Part shown: positions 34,455 to 43,967 of the stretch, one piece after another | How positions within the stretch are numbered: the stretch's first letter is position 1 | Layout of the letters: each line of letters opens with the position of its first letter | NCBI GenBank assembly: GCA_013150955.1 | Contig: JAADJD010000012.1 | Location: 105,267 to 169,266, forward strand | From: Calditrichota bacterium | GTDB taxonomy: Bacteria; Calditrichota; Calditrichia; RBG-13-44-9; J042 | DNA: 64,000 bases | Reading direction: 5' to 3' | Position numbers and translations under genes: made by a program | Notes under the pieces: model-generated | Told to the model about the DNA's origin: nothing | Seen by the model: the letters and a program-made list of their open reading frames with translations, nothing else | The model's database searches: none

Positions 34455-36517
34455 TGCTTAGAATTCCGAAAAATATTCTGATCGTTTTCATCCTGTTTCT
34501 ATCGATAGCCATCCTGTTCATCGATATTTTCACCTACTACTCCCAGTTACAGATACCCGCACTGGAGAACCTGCGGGAGATGTTCATTCTGCTGATGGCA
34601 TTCTTCTGGTTCCTGCTCATAAAAAAGCAAAAATTCTCGGAATTTTCCCTGAAGAAGAAGCTTTTCTACCTGGCCATGCTGATATCGGCCAATTACCTGG
34701 TAGCCACCTTTCTTTCCATCGTGCTGAACCCGCTTTATAGCCGGATGTTTCCCCCCCGCTACCAGTCCCTGAGCGCGATCATTTACGCAACCCTGATCAG
34801 CATTGTGGCCATTGTGACGTTGATTCCGTCGTTCCTGATCCTGAAAGAACTCTTCTTTTACAAGCCACGCCGCCGCACCCGGCTATATTTGAACAGCTTC
34901 GTATTCCTTTTGCTTTTCGCTTCCATTGGGGCGTTCATTCAGAAAAGCTCCGTGTTGCAATTTTCCTATCAGCCAGAGGTACTGGCGTTTTACCTGGCGC
35001 TGGCCGTGGCCACCCCCCTGCTGTTTCATAACGACTGGCTGACCTATCTGCCCCGAAAGGAAAAGCTGCTGTATTTTTTTCTGGGTGGGCTGGTCTTTGT
35101 GGAAACTTCCTTCTTATTCGATGCGGCGTTCGATCCACATCTGGCGGCGTACAGCATTTCACTGGCCACCTTTACTTTCGGTTTGTGGCTGGTGCTTTTG
35201 CTTTATTTAATGATCGCCGAGTTTAAACTGATGATTTATCTGCCCACGGCAAAGGCATTCGATCGCAAAATCAAAGAGGTGAATTCCCTGTACAATCTGG
35301 CACGCACGCTGAACACCGAACTGGAACCGGAGCGGTTACATCAGTTAATTACGCAGCTCACCGCGCGGGTGCTGGAAAGCCAGAGCACCTGGCTGGAAAT
35401 TTACGACGAGAAAGCGCACACCCTGAAGGTGGTGTCTCACATCAACTTATCCCCAACCCAGCTGGCCAATAACCCCTTTCACGTGAACGATGGCCTGAAT
35501 CGGATTCTGATAAAAGAAGGTCGCCCCCTGCTGTTGAATGACCTGGCTCAGCATCGGGAATTTCGCCACATTTTAAAATGGAAGCGCGATGCACGGGCCC
35601 TGATCGCCGCACCCCTGTTTTCCAACCGGGGACAACTGATGGGCATTCTGTATGCCACCAAACCCCGCCCCTTTGGTTTCGATGTGGACGATGTGTCCCT
35701 GATCGAAGGATTTGCCAACCAGGCCGCCATTGCCCTGGAAAATGCCCACCTGCTTCAGGAATCCATCCAGCGGGAACGGCTGGAGCAGGAGTTGAAAATT
35801 GCCCGCGAAGTTCAGCTGAAACTGCTCCCCCAGACCATGCCTGAAGTCGAAGGTCTCCAGGTAGTAAGCTATTCGCTGACGGCTTACGAGGTAGGAGGCG
35901 ATTTTTACGACTTCTTCCAGTTCGCCGATGGGAATTTCGGGCTGGTCATTGGCGATGTATCCGGTAAAGGGACATCGGCGGCGTTCTACATGGCGGAATT
36001 TAAAGGCGTGATCCAGACGCTGGCCCGCACACTGGACGATCCCCTGGAACTGGCCATCCGCGCCAACGAAATCATTTACCGCAACATGGAGCGCCGATCC
36101 TTTGTGAGCGCGGTCTTCGGGAAATACGATCAACGCCGGCAACAATTTCAATTTGTCAGGGCCGGTCATACCCCGGTCATTTACTGTCAGGCCGCAACGG
36201 CTGAGGTGCAATTCCTGCAGCCGTCGGGACTGGGCATTGGGCTGGACAGCGGCGACATCTTTACCCGGGTCACCCGCATTGAGCAAATTTCCCTGCTGCC
36301 TCAGGACATTCTTTTCCTTTATACGGATGGACTGACCGAGGCCCGGAATCCCCATGGCGAGGAATTCGGGGAAGAACGCCTGCAACAGCTGCTGGCTCAG
36401 TGCCGCAACGAGAATCTTCATCGGATGAAAGAAATCGTGTTTGATCGGGTGATGGATTTTATTCAAAATACACCGCTACATGATGATTTGACATATGTCA
36501 TCCTGAAAAAACGGTGA
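34454..36517 (+). CDS. Membrane-bound GAF/SpoIIE-type PP2C phosphatase (RsbU-like)
   Basis: The 687-residue product has about seven to eight membrane segments in residues 1-265, a coiled linker, a GAF domain (about 280-430; LESQSTWLEIYDEKAHTLKV to QAAIALENAHLL) and a C-terminal SpoIIE phosphatase domain with VGGDFYDFFQ, VIGDVSGKGTSAAFYMAEFK, LYTDGLTEARNPHGEEFG and HDDLTYVILK, which hold the metal-binding aspartates. It would dephosphorylate the STAS antagonist encoded 82 bp downstream in response to an envelope or redox signal. Confidence 0.94.
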   Translation: MLRIPKNILIVFILFLSIAILFIDIFTYYSQLQIPALENLREMFILLMAFFWFLLIKKQKFSEFSLKKKLFYLAMLISANYLVATFLSIVLNPLYSRMFPPRYQSLSAIIYATLISIVAIVTLIPSFLILKELFFYKPRRRTRLYLNSFVFLLLFASIGAFIQKSSVLQFSYQPEVLAFYLALAVATPLLFHNDWLTYLPRKEKLLYFFLGGLVFVETSFLFDAAFDPHLAAYSISLATFTFGLWLVLLLYLMIAEFKLMIYLPTAKAFDRKIKEVNSLYNLARTLNTELEPERLHQLITQLTARVLESQSTWLEIYDEKAHTLKVVSHINLSPTQLANNPFHVNDGLNRILIKEGRPLLLNDLAQHREFRHILKWKRDARALIAAPLFSNRGQLMGILYATKPRPFGFDVDDVSLIEGFANQAAIALENAHLLQESIQRERLEQELKIAREVQLKLLPQTMPEVEGLQVVSYSLTAYEVGGDFYDFFQFADGNFGLVIGDVSGKGTSAAFYMAEFKGVIQTLARTLDDPLELAIRANEIIYRNMERRSFVSAVFGKYDQRRQQFQFVRAGHTPVIYCQAATAEVQFLQPSGLGIGLDSGDIFTRVTRIEQISLLPQDILFLYTDGLTEARNPHGEEFGEERLQQLLAQCRNENLHRMKEIVFDRVMDFIQNTPLHDDLTYVILKKR

Positions 36518-36598
36518 AATTGCCATGATGAGGATATTAAATAAATATCACAACGAATCATCTTCCCTGGCCGTATAGAAAAATGTTGGAGGAATGCA

Positions 36599-36961
36599 AT
36601 GGAAAAATTTTCAGTGACCCGAACCGACGAAGGGGCGGTGACCCTGCTGAGCCTGAAAGGTTTTCTGGACGCCCACACGGCTCAGACTTTTGAAAACGTG
36701 CTGAAAACGCTGATGAATGAACAGCGATACGCCATCGTCGTGGATATGAGCGAACTGGATTACATCAGTTCTGCCGGAATGGGTATTTTCATGGGCTTCA
36801 TCGAAGAAGTCCGGGAAAACCAGGGTGATATTAAATTCTGCTGTGTGAATCCCCGGGTCTACAAGATTTTTGATCTACTGGGATTCCCGAACATCTTTGA
36901 ATTTTATGCCACCCGGGAAGAAGCCATTGGCCAATTTAAAAATATCAGGGATCATTCATGA
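36599..36961 (+). CDS. STAS-domain anti-anti-sigma factor (RsbV-like)
   Basis: The 120-residue product is a single STAS domain. The phosphorylation loop is MSELDYISSAGMGIFMGFIE; Ser58 (second Ser of SSAG) is the likely site. In its unphosphorylated form it would bind the RsbW-like kinase encoded next and release a partner. A GGAGG ribosome site precedes the ATG, and the stop overlaps the next start by 4 bp. Confidence 0.95.
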   Translation: MEKFSVTRTDEGAVTLLSLKGFLDAHTAQTFENVLKTLMNEQRYAIVVDMSELDYISSAGMGIFMGFIEEVRENQGDIKFCCVNPRVYKIFDLLGFPNIFEFYATREEAIGQFKNIRDHS

Positions 36962-37425
36962 AAATCCGAAAAACACAGACCTCATCCAATAAAAAGAAAG
37001 TGTACCGGCTGCGGTTGCCCGCAGAAACCCGTAACCTGGATATTATTCGAAAATTTGTGGTGGGGATTGCGGAGCAATGTGGTTTTTCCGAAGAGGATGT
37101 GTACAACATTGAACTGGCCGTGGACGAAGCAGCCTCCAATGTTATCAAACATGCCTATACCCACCAGACGTCCAACGAAAAGATCATCGACGTGGCGGTA
37201 CGCGAACGATCGGACGGACTGGAAATTGTGATTGGTGATAAAGGCAAGGGATTTGATCCCCAGGCGGTAAAACCACCCGACATGGGAGAATACATGAAGA
37301 AATTGAAGAGCGGTGGATTGGGCCTGTATCTGATTAAAAAGTTAATGGATAAGGTAAGTTTTCGGATGCGTCCCGGCGTGCGCAACGAAATTCGCATGAT
37401 CAAATACTTAAAACAGGATGGATAG
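36958..37425 (+). CDS. RsbW-like anti-sigma serine/threonine kinase
   Basis: The 155-residue product is a GHKL ATPase of the HATPase_c_2 type: NIELAVDEAASNVIKHAYTH (N-box), IVIGDKGKGFDP (G1) and GGLGLYLIKKLMDKVSF (G2). It would phosphorylate the STAS protein and bind a sigma factor or other target. An N-terminal basic extension of about 20 residues precedes the domain. No sigma factor gene is in the operon, so the output may be encoded elsewhere or be non-transcriptional. Confidence 0.94.
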   Translation: MKIRKTQTSSNKKKVYRLRLPAETRNLDIIRKFVVGIAEQCGFSEEDVYNIELAVDEAASNVIKHAYTHQTSNEKIIDVAVRERSDGLEIVIGDKGKGFDPQAVKPPDMGEYMKKLKSGGLGLYLIKKLMDKVSFRMRPGVRNEIRMIKYLKQDG

Positions 37426-37428
37426 CCC

Positions 37429-39207
37429 ATGCCTTCGTACTACGATTACTTGCTGGAAAAATTCGGTGGCGACAACGACCCGGACGAAATAAATCGTCGC
37501 CTGCTGGAACTGTCGTCCCTTTTCGAAATCAGTCGAACGCTCAATGCATCGCTGGAACTTTCCCACATTTTAAACAACGTACTGCTCATCCCGATGGGGC
37601 GGCTCTTGATCTCCCGGGGACTCATCCTGCTGATCCGGGATTCCCTTTGTCGGGTGGAGCTTGCCAAGGGAATCCGCGAACCGGTAGAACACCGGACGTT
37701 TCCAGCAGTACCCTTACCGGAAGAGGCATTCGAGATCAGCGCCCTTTCGGAAACGCAGGCATCTGCATCGGAGCTGATTCCATTTCTACGGCGCCTCCAG
37801 TTGCAGGTGGGCATTCCGTTTATTTCCCGCAATCGGGTACTGGGCTATGTGTTCTACGGCAACAAACTATCCCGACAGCCGTTCTCGGAGGCAGAGCTCA
37901 ATTTTTTAACCTCACTGGCCAATATCGGGGCTACAGCCATTCAGAATGCCCTTCAGCTGGAGGAAATCCGGCAGGTAAACCGGGAACTGGATGAAAAAAT
38001 CCAGCAATTGAAAACCATCTTCGATATTGGTGAAGGTTTATTATCCACCTTGGACGAACAGGAGATTCTTAAAATTCTCTGCTACTCCCTTGCGGGCCAG
38101 ATGACCATTACCCGATACGCGGTGGTGTTGAATCATCCCCGCCAGGGCTACCAGCTGGCCATTCACAAGGGCTACGCCCGCGAGGCGCTTCGTCGGCTGG
38201 AACCGGCGTTTGCGGAACTGTTTCATCTGAACGAAGCCACTCACTGCCCCAACATTTCCCATCCTCAGGCCCGACAGGCGCTGGAAGATGCTGGCGTTGC
38301 AGTCATCATTCCCATGCATAGCCAGGGAAAATGTCTGGGCGTGGTACTGCTGGGCCCCAAAGTCAACGGTCAACCGTTCCGTGCGGTCGATCTGGAATTT
38401 TTAACCACGCTGGTCAACCAGGCAGCCATCTCTCTGGAAAACGCCCGGCTGTTTCGGGAAACTCTGGAAAAACAACGCATTGAAGAAGAATTAAACGTGG
38501 CCCGAACCATCCAAATGCAGTTGCTGCCCAAACAGTTTCCCCATGTACCGGGCTATGCCATTCACGGCCTGAATCTGCCCAGCAAACAGGTGGGCGGGGA
38601 TTATTTCGACATCATTCAGATTGCCCCACACCGCATTGCCCTGGCCATTGGCGACGTGACCGGAAAAAGCGTTCCCGCCGCCCTGTTGATGGCCAATCTC
38701 CAGTCCGCCTTGCGCATCATGATCGGCGAAGACATCCCTCTACCCCGGATCGTTGCCCGACTCAACCGCCTCATCTATCAGAACACCGAGGCGGACAAAT
38801 TCATCACCTTTTTTATTGGCATCCTGAACACCCGGAATCACGCTTTTACCTATGTCAATGCGGGGCACAATTACCCCCTGTGGTGTCGGCGGGGACGCCT
38901 TCGCGCTCCCCTGACTACCGGTGGGATCATCCTGGGCATTATGGAAGAGGCCGTGTACGAAGCGGACACCATTTATCTGGAACCGGGCGATGTTTTGCTG
39001 GCCTATACGGACGGCATCACCGAAGCCACCAATCCGCAGGGCGAGGAAACGGGTGAGGCGTTTCTGGAAACGCTGCTGGAAAAACACCATCAATTGCCAT
39101 TGCCGGAATTGTTTGAAAGGATCATTCAGGAAATTCACGCCTTCTCAGCCGGCGCCGCACAACAAGATGACATTACCCTGCTGGGCTTAAAACGATTGGA
39201 CAACTGA
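37429..39207 (+). CDS. Soluble double-GAF/SpoIIE-type PP2C phosphatase (RsbU-like)
   Basis: The 592-residue product has no membrane segment. Two GAF-like domains (about residues 20-180 and 190-345, the second ending QAAISLENARLFRETLEKQR) precede the phosphatase domain: LNVARTIQMQLLPKQFPHVP, VGGDYFDIIQ, AIGDVTGKSVPAALLMANLQ, AYTDGITEATNPQGEETG and QDDITLLGLK. It starts three bases after the RsbW-like gene. With the membrane-bound phosphatase upstream, it gives the module two inputs, one envelope-linked and one cytoplasmic. Confidence 0.95.
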   Translation: MPSYYDYLLEKFGGDNDPDEINRRLLELSSLFEISRTLNASLELSHILNNVLLIPMGRLLISRGLILLIRDSLCRVELAKGIREPVEHRTFPAVPLPEEAFEISALSETQASASELIPFLRRLQLQVGIPFISRNRVLGYVFYGNKLSRQPFSEAELNFLTSLANIGATAIQNALQLEEIRQVNRELDEKIQQLKTIFDIGEGLLSTLDEQEILKILCYSLAGQMTITRYAVVLNHPRQGYQLAIHKGYAREALRRLEPAFAELFHLNEATHCPNISHPQARQALEDAGVAVIIPMHSQGKCLGVVLLGPKVNGQPFRAVDLEFLTTLVNQAAISLENARLFRETLEKQRIEEELNVARTIQMQLLPKQFPHVPGYAIHGLNLPSKQVGGDYFDIIQIAPHRIALAIGDVTGKSVPAALLMANLQSALRIMIGEDIPLPRIVARLNRLIYQNTEADKFITFFIGILNTRNHAFTYVNAGHNYPLWCRRGRLRAPLTTGGIILGIMEEAVYEADTIYLEPGDVLLAYTDGITEATNPQGEETGEAFLETLLEKHHQLPLPELFERIIQEIHAFSAGAAQQDDITLLGLKRLDN

Positions 39208-39262
39208 TCCAATGGTGGAAGAAAAACGCCGTTTTGCAACACAAGGGAGCCATCCGTAAGCC

Positions 39263-40171
39263 ATGAATCGTTCTTTCAACACCATTCGCGATGGCTATTT
39301 GCGGATGAAACATTCGCGTGTTCACTACCTGGAAGCGGGTACCGGAAGCGCCGTGGTAGTCCTCATCCATGGCGGCGGTAGCGATTGTGCCCGATTGTCC
39401 TGGTCGCCCATCGTGCCCGCGCTGGCCAAAACGTACCGGGTGCTGGCACCCGACCTCCCGGGATACGGAGAAAGCGATTCCATCCCCCTCCACAACCCGA
39501 TTCAAGACCTGGCAAATTTCCTGGCAGATTTTCTACAACAGTTAAATATTGGTTCCTGCCACCTGGTGGGATTGTCCATGGGCGGGGCCATTGCACTGAC
39601 CTTCAGCCTTCACCATCCAGAACGGGTGCAATCCCTCACCCTTCTGGCCAGCTATGGATTGGGAAATTATGTGCCGGGTGGACGGATCAGTTACTGGCTT
39701 TCCCGGAAAGTATGGGTAACCCGCGCAGTCCGTCGCCTTCTGAAAACCAGTCCCCTGTTTTTACGGTATTCCCTGCGGAACGTAATATACAATCCACGTC
39801 GCATTACGCGTTCATTTGTGCGGGAAATGCAACACCAGCTGCGACGGGCTTCGGACGGAAGCGCCTGGTATCGGTTCATCCAATCGGAACTTACCCCCAC
39901 AGGGTTGCGAACCATCTTTCCGGCAGATCAGCTCCGGCGTATTCCAATACCGGTGCTCTTGCTTCACGGACTGGAGGACAGGCTAATTCCCTACCAATTT
40001 TCTCAACAGGCAGCTCGCCACCTTCCCTTAGCGGAATTGCGTTTAATTCCTCACTGTGGCCACTGGATTCCCCGGGATGCTCCTCAACGCCTGATTTCGA
40101 TTCTGGAAACATTTCTTACAACTCCAAGCCAGGATCAGAATCCCACGGAATCCTACGAAACACCCGAATGA
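39263..40171 (+). CDS. Alpha/beta-hydrolase
   Basis: The 302-residue product has the hydrolase landmarks: LIHGGGSDCARLSW (oxyanion region), APDLPGYGESD, nucleophile elbow GLSMGGA (Ser105), an acidic residue in LEDRLIPYQF and His in HCGHWIPRD. The substrate is unknown; the group includes C-C bond hydrolases and esterases. The last dozen residues (NPTESYETPE region) are encoded by sequence that matches the terminus of a repeat element (CCTACGAAACACCCGAATGA), so the natural C-terminus may have been altered by an insertion. Confidence 0.9.
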   Translation: MNRSFNTIRDGYLRMKHSRVHYLEAGTGSAVVVLIHGGGSDCARLSWSPIVPALAKTYRVLAPDLPGYGESDSIPLHNPIQDLANFLADFLQQLNIGSCHLVGLSMGGAIALTFSLHHPERVQSLTLLASYGLGNYVPGGRISYWLSRKVWVTRAVRRLLKTSPLFLRYSLRNVIYNPRRITRSFVREMQHQLRRASDGSAWYRFIQSELTPTGLRTIFPADQLRRIPIPVLLLHGLEDRLIPYQFSQQAARHLPLAELRLIPHCGHWIPRDAPQRLISILETFLTTPSQDQNPTESYETPE

Positions 40172-40390
40172 AACACAAATAACAACAAATAATGCATGGA
40201 ACCGCAAATCACGCGAATGAATCCAAAAAAATCTGCAAAATCGCGAATAAACCCTGAACACATTTTCGTCCAGAAATAATCCTGTGGGTTTATTATTTTT
40301 ATTTGTGTTCATTCGTGTCATTCGTAGGCTATTGCATAATCCGGGTTTAATTTGCGTGAATTCGTAGGCGAATGCATAATCTGTGTTTAT
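40139..40390. repeat. Composite of intergenic element copies
   Basis: A minus-orientation start (about 40139-40180) runs out of the hydrolase gene, followed by a nearly complete plus copy (about 40184-40345, ending GCATAATCCGGG) and a loose terminus (about 40350-40390, TTCGTAGGCGAATGCATAAT). No clean direct repeat remains. Confidence 0.75.
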
Positions 40391-40418
40391 GATTTGCAGG
40401 CAAGGTAATTGTTAACAC

Positions 40419-40628
40419 TCAAACCTTCTTCCTTTTAAACCGCTCATCCAGAAAGGATTTGATGGTCAGGATGACCGTTAAGATCACCGCCAGGCGGAAA
40501 GACGTCACCCAGTCCACATGGCCGCTACCCTCACTGATCCAACGATAAACGAATGTCACAACTGCCGCAACCAGAAACGATACCAGAAACAATATTGCCC
40601 CCTGAATCATTATTTTCCGGAAATTCAT
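40419..40628 (-). CDS. Small two-segment membrane protein, unknown
   Basis: The 69-residue product has a first membrane segment (AILFLVSFLVAAVVTFVYRW), a short polar loop and a second (SFRLAVILTVILTIKSFL), ending in a basic tail (DERFKRKKV). I do not recognise a family. It is bracketed on both sides by intergenic elements (40139-40390 and 40659-40818). Support is the clear membrane topology and a purine-rich GGAAAGGG just ahead of the ATG region. Confidence 0.55.
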   Translation of the reverse strand: MNFRKIMIQGAILFLVSFLVAAVVTFVYRWISEGSGHVDWVTSFRLAVILTVILTIKSFLDERFKRKKV

Positions 40629-40658
40629 GGTTTTCCCTTTCCATTTGAATCCAATTAT

Positions 40659-40818
40659 CCCAGATAATGCATTAAACCGCGAATCACGCGAATGAAATCA
40701 AAAAACACCCACAAAATTGCGAATAAATTCCGAAACAAATTTTCGTCCAGATATAATCCAACGTAGTTTATTATTTTTGTATTAATTCGTGTAATTCGTG
40801 GTCCAAAGCATAATCTGG
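40659..40818. mobile_element. Degenerate MITE-like element, about 160 bp
   Basis: The copy begins CCCAGATAATGC, continues AACCGCGAATCACGCGAATG and ends GCATAATCTGG (third G lost). Flanks are TTAT and TTTAA, so the direct repeat is not preserved. It lies between two small membrane-protein genes. Confidence 0.8.
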
Positions 40819-40896
40819 TTTAAAGATAAGCGAGAAGCACCAAAAAACACAAGCTCAATTCCGCTGTTTTTCCTGCAAAGTCTTCCAGACAGGTGT

Positions 40897-41328
40897 CTAT
40901 ACATCCAGAAAAGCGTGTCGATCCCGATAATTCAAATAAATGGACATGCACAGTGCCGTTAAGAACCCAAGCAAGGTCAGCACATCTACCAGGACAGGAT
41001 TGAACGTCCAACCGGTAAGTTGCTCCAGCAGAAACTGGATGTAAGAGGTGGGCATATCGTAATATCCCAGACGCCGACGGACCTGCCAGTGCCAGTCCGT
41101 GGACGGGCAGTAACCGAATCCGTACCAGATGCCCAATCCAAACCAGGAAAATCCGGTCAACAACAGGGTGTACAGATTCCACCGACGGGTCCGCCTCCAG
41201 GCCCATCCCAGCAGATTAAAAACAATCAGGGCACTGTGGAATACGAAAAAGAACCCGTTTAGAAAACGATCAACGATCAACGGCATGACCGCCCCATAGA
41301 ATATGTTCCCCGACACAATTTTAAACAA
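40897..41328 (-). CDS. DUF2784-like small membrane protein
   Basis: The 143-residue product has four predicted membrane segments (about residues 15-43, 52-70, 92-105 region, 115-135) and a central loop YGFGYCPSTDWHWQVRRRLG. A Cys-Pro-x-Thr-Asp/Glu-x-Trp-type loop in a four-helix membrane protein recalls the DUF2784 family; I call it tentatively. The function is unknown and the gene appears monocistronic. The downstream region to 41586 on the upstream side contains nothing I recognise. Confidence 0.65.
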   Translation of the reverse strand: MFKIVSGNIFYGAVMPLIVDRFLNGFFFVFHSALIVFNLLGWAWRRTRRWNLYTLLLTGFSWFGLGIWYGFGYCPSTDWHWQVRRRLGYYDMPTSYIQFLLEQLTGWTFNPVLVDVLTLLGFLTALCMSIYLNYRDRHAFLDV

Positions 41329-41586
41329 ACCGGAGAATGCCGGGGTCCATCCTGTTCAACAGGCTTGTCAGATTCAGGATGTATGAAAATTCCTATTTCG
41401 TGCGAAATGGCCAATCCAGAACATACGCAATCCGTTCCCCTGTGGCCCGGGTACATTCCCATTCAAGCATTCATGAAAAAAACTACCGGAGCATGATGAC
41501 CGATTCTCCACCATATTAATGGACAGTTCCCTTTCCCGACATCCATTTAAACTGACCCTGGACAAGCCGGGTCGTTCACCCTTCCA

Positions 41587-43146
41587 TCAGTTAATAAACA
41601 AATCCGCGCCGGGACCGACCGGAATCCCCAGTAACATCCACAGGCTAAACAACACAATCCAGGAAAGCAGAAAAACAATCGTGTAAGGTAGCATGGTCGC
41701 AATGACCGTTCCGATACCGGCATTTTCATCGTACTGTTCCACAAAGGCAACAATCAGCGCAAAATAGGACATCATGGGAGAGATGATGTTGGTCACGCTG
41801 TCCCCGATGCGATAAGCCACCTGCACCAGTTCGGGGGCAAATCCCAGCAGCATGAACATGGGAATAAAGACTGGTGCCAGAATGGCCCACTTTGCAGAGG
41901 CGCTCCCCATAAACATATTGCTGAAAGCGGAAAAAATGACAAACGCAATCATCAACGGAATGGCACCCAACCCACTGGCCCGCAATAATTCGGCACCTTC
42001 CACGGCTATGATCAATCCCAGATTGGTCCATTTAAAATAGGCCACAAACTGAGCGGCAAAAAAGCATAGCACCAGGTACAGTCCCAGCCGTTCCATGGCT
42101 TTGCCCATGCCTTTCATGACATCGGAATCGTTGCGGATGGTTCGGGCGCCAATACCGTAGGCAATCCCGGTCACCGCTGCGCTGATGAAGATGAAGGTCA
42201 CAATGCCCTTCATAAACGGGGAATGCAGAATGCTACCGTCTTCGGGATTGCGCAAGAAGCCGTTTTCCGGAATCAGTCCCCACAGGACAATGGCAATCAG
42301 GATCACCGTGGCCACCAGGGCATATTTCAATCCCCTTCTTTCTTCCGCGGTTAGTTGACGTAATTCTTCCGGTTTCTGGCTTCCTCGATATTCTCCCAGT
42401 CGGGGAATCACGATGCGCTCCGTTACCCAGGTTCCGGCGGCAGCGATCAGGAAGGTGGAAGCAATCATGAAATACCAGTTGCATGCCGGATTGACCAGAT
42501 AGCCGGGATCGACGATCTGGGCAGCCTCCTGAGACAGTCCCGCCAGCAACGGATCCACCGTCCCCAGCACCAGATTGGCACTGTATCCTCCGGAAACACC
42601 GGCAAAGGCGGCGGCCAGACCGGCGATGGGATGACGCCCAATGGCCAGAAAAATGATGGCACCCAGGGGCACCAGCAAGACGTAACCCACCTCGCTGGCG
42701 GCATTGGAAAGCACCCCGCTAAACACCACCACAAACGTAATCAGCCGACGTGGCGCACTGATGACCAGCAACCGCAGCACCGAACCAATCAGGCCACTGC
42801 TCTCGGCAATCCCGATACCCAGCATGGCCACCAGCACCACCCCCAGTGGGGCGAACCCGGTAAAATTATCCACCATTTCCGTGATAATCCGATGGAGGCC
42901 GTCCACGCTGAGGAGGTTGACCGGACGAATGGTTTCTCCCGTTCCCGGATGGGTAACACTCAAATCGAACTGGGCGGCTATCCAGGATAACACCACGACT
43001 CCCGCTGCAAACAGGGCAAACAGGGTGGCGGGATGCGGCAGCGCATTCCCGACCCGTTCCACAATTTCCAGAAATCGGGCAATCAATTTCGGCTCCGATT
43101 TAGCCGTCGCCTTATTCCCTTTCTTACCGGTGCTTTCCTTTGCCAT
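41587..43146 (-). CDS. AbgT-family transporter
   Basis: From the ATG at 43146 (GGAGGG ribosome site five bases upstream) the product has 519 residues. Landmarks are the N-terminal [40 protein letters not shown], the [20 protein letters not shown] loop and [20 protein letters not shown], all typical of AbgT proteins. The family covers p-aminobenzoyl-glutamate uptake in E. coli and sulfonamide/PABA efflux in others. An ATG 21 codons upstream adds only a polar extension. No aminobenzoyl-glutamate hydrolase gene is adjacent. Confidence 0.95.
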   Translation of the reverse strand: MAKESTGKKGNKATAKSEPKLIARFLEIVERVGNALPHPATLFALFAAGVVVLSWIAAQFDLSVTHPGTGETIRPVNLLSVDGLHRIITEMVDNFTGFAPLGVVLVAMLGIGIAESSGLIGSVLRLLVISAPRRLITFVVVFSGVLSNAASEVGYVLLVPLGAIIFLAIGRHPIAGLAAAFAGVSGGYSANLVLGTVDPLLAGLSQEAAQIVDPGYLVNPACNWYFMIASTFLIAAAGTWVTERIVIPRLGEYRGSQKPEELRQLTAEERRGLKYALVATVILIAIVLWGLIPENGFLRNPEDGSILHSPFMKGIVTFIFISAAVTGIAYGIGARTIRNDSDVMKGMGKAMERLGLYLVLCFFAAQFVAYFKWTNLGLIIAVEGAELLRASGLGAIPLMIAFVIFSAFSNMFMGSASAKWAILAPVFIPMFMLLGFAPELVQVAYRIGDSVTNIISPMMSYFALIVAFVEQYDENAGIGTVIATMLPYTIVFLLSWIVLFSLWMLLGIPVGPGADLFIN

Positions 43147-43460
43147 AAAGACCCTCCAACTTGTTTTTCTCTCAATGACGATTTCCTTTCCCTGATGCAG
43201 ATAGTCCACCCCGGTGTTGGTTCAGGGGAAAAGGCCTGTGGATCAGGGAAAATTCGTGGTTTGCTAACGGTGGTGTTTCTATTCGAGCTGCTTCATACAG
43301 TGCATTCTTTACATTTTCGTAGAGGTGAATATTAAATGTGGATGCATAAAAAGCAATGGGATTTTTTAATTTTTCCAGAAACTGGAAACATACCTCCGAT
43401 TCCCACCACCCCTATTTACTGTTGGATAAGGAGAACCCTCGCTTACGACCCATGCGGTTT
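43147..43460. other. Intergenic region without recognised content
   Basis: This 314-bp stretch between the AbgT gene start and the stop of the carbonic-anhydrase-like gene should carry the AbgT promoter. I see no hairpin with T-run, element copy or plausible gene in it. Confidence 0.5.
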
Positions 43461-43841
43461 TCATGGATCGGTCAGCTCGTGCACCTGCCAGTGCTCATCC
43501 ACCCACAGGGCGATGACTTCCAGTTGCGGATACAGCTGGCGCACCCAGTGTACGGCCTGCTTTAGATGTTGATGCTGTTGTTCCGGTGGGGCGGGATTGC
43601 CGGCACAATCGTAATGACCCACCACCGCAATTCCCACACTGCGATGATTTTCCACCGAAATCTGCAAACGTTTCCGGATGGAATCCACCACCGCCGCATC
43701 GTCCTGACGGGCCAGAATGCCATTGGGACCGGGCTCGGTGATGGTATCCACGTAATCCACCTGAAATCGGCGCTGTAAATAGCGAATTACCGGTAACTGA
43801 ATGCGTCCGTCCATGCAGCTGATTGCGGTGCAAAAGGCCAT
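43461..43841 (-). CDS. Short beta-carbonic-anhydrase-like protein
   Basis: From the ATG at 43841 (GGAAGG ribosome site) the product has 126 residues. It keeps the metal-site pattern of beta-carbonic anhydrases: Cys9-x-Asp11-x-Arg13 in ISCMDGR, and His76-x-x-Cys79 in GHYDCAG. The overall length is little more than half that of a normal beta-CA (about 200 residues). Related short proteins are usually annotated hypothetical or carbonic-anhydrase-like, and activity is unproven. Upstream extension to 43940 lacks a ribosome site. Confidence 0.75.
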   Translation of the reverse strand: MAFCTAISCMDGRIQLPVIRYLQRRFQVDYVDTITEPGPNGILARQDDAAVVDSIRKRLQISVENHRSVGIAVVGHYDCAGNPAPPEQQHQHLKQAVHWVRQLYPQLEVIALWVDEHWQVHELTDP

Positions 43842-43967
43842 GGGTTTCCTTCCGTTTTTTTGAAACGCCAATATAGTGAACGCCGTTCGTTTGCCAAAAT
43901 GGAAAAGAAAGTTAGAAGGCACCGCCCCGTGTATGGGCAATCCGGGCTCAATGAATCGTTTTGCCCC

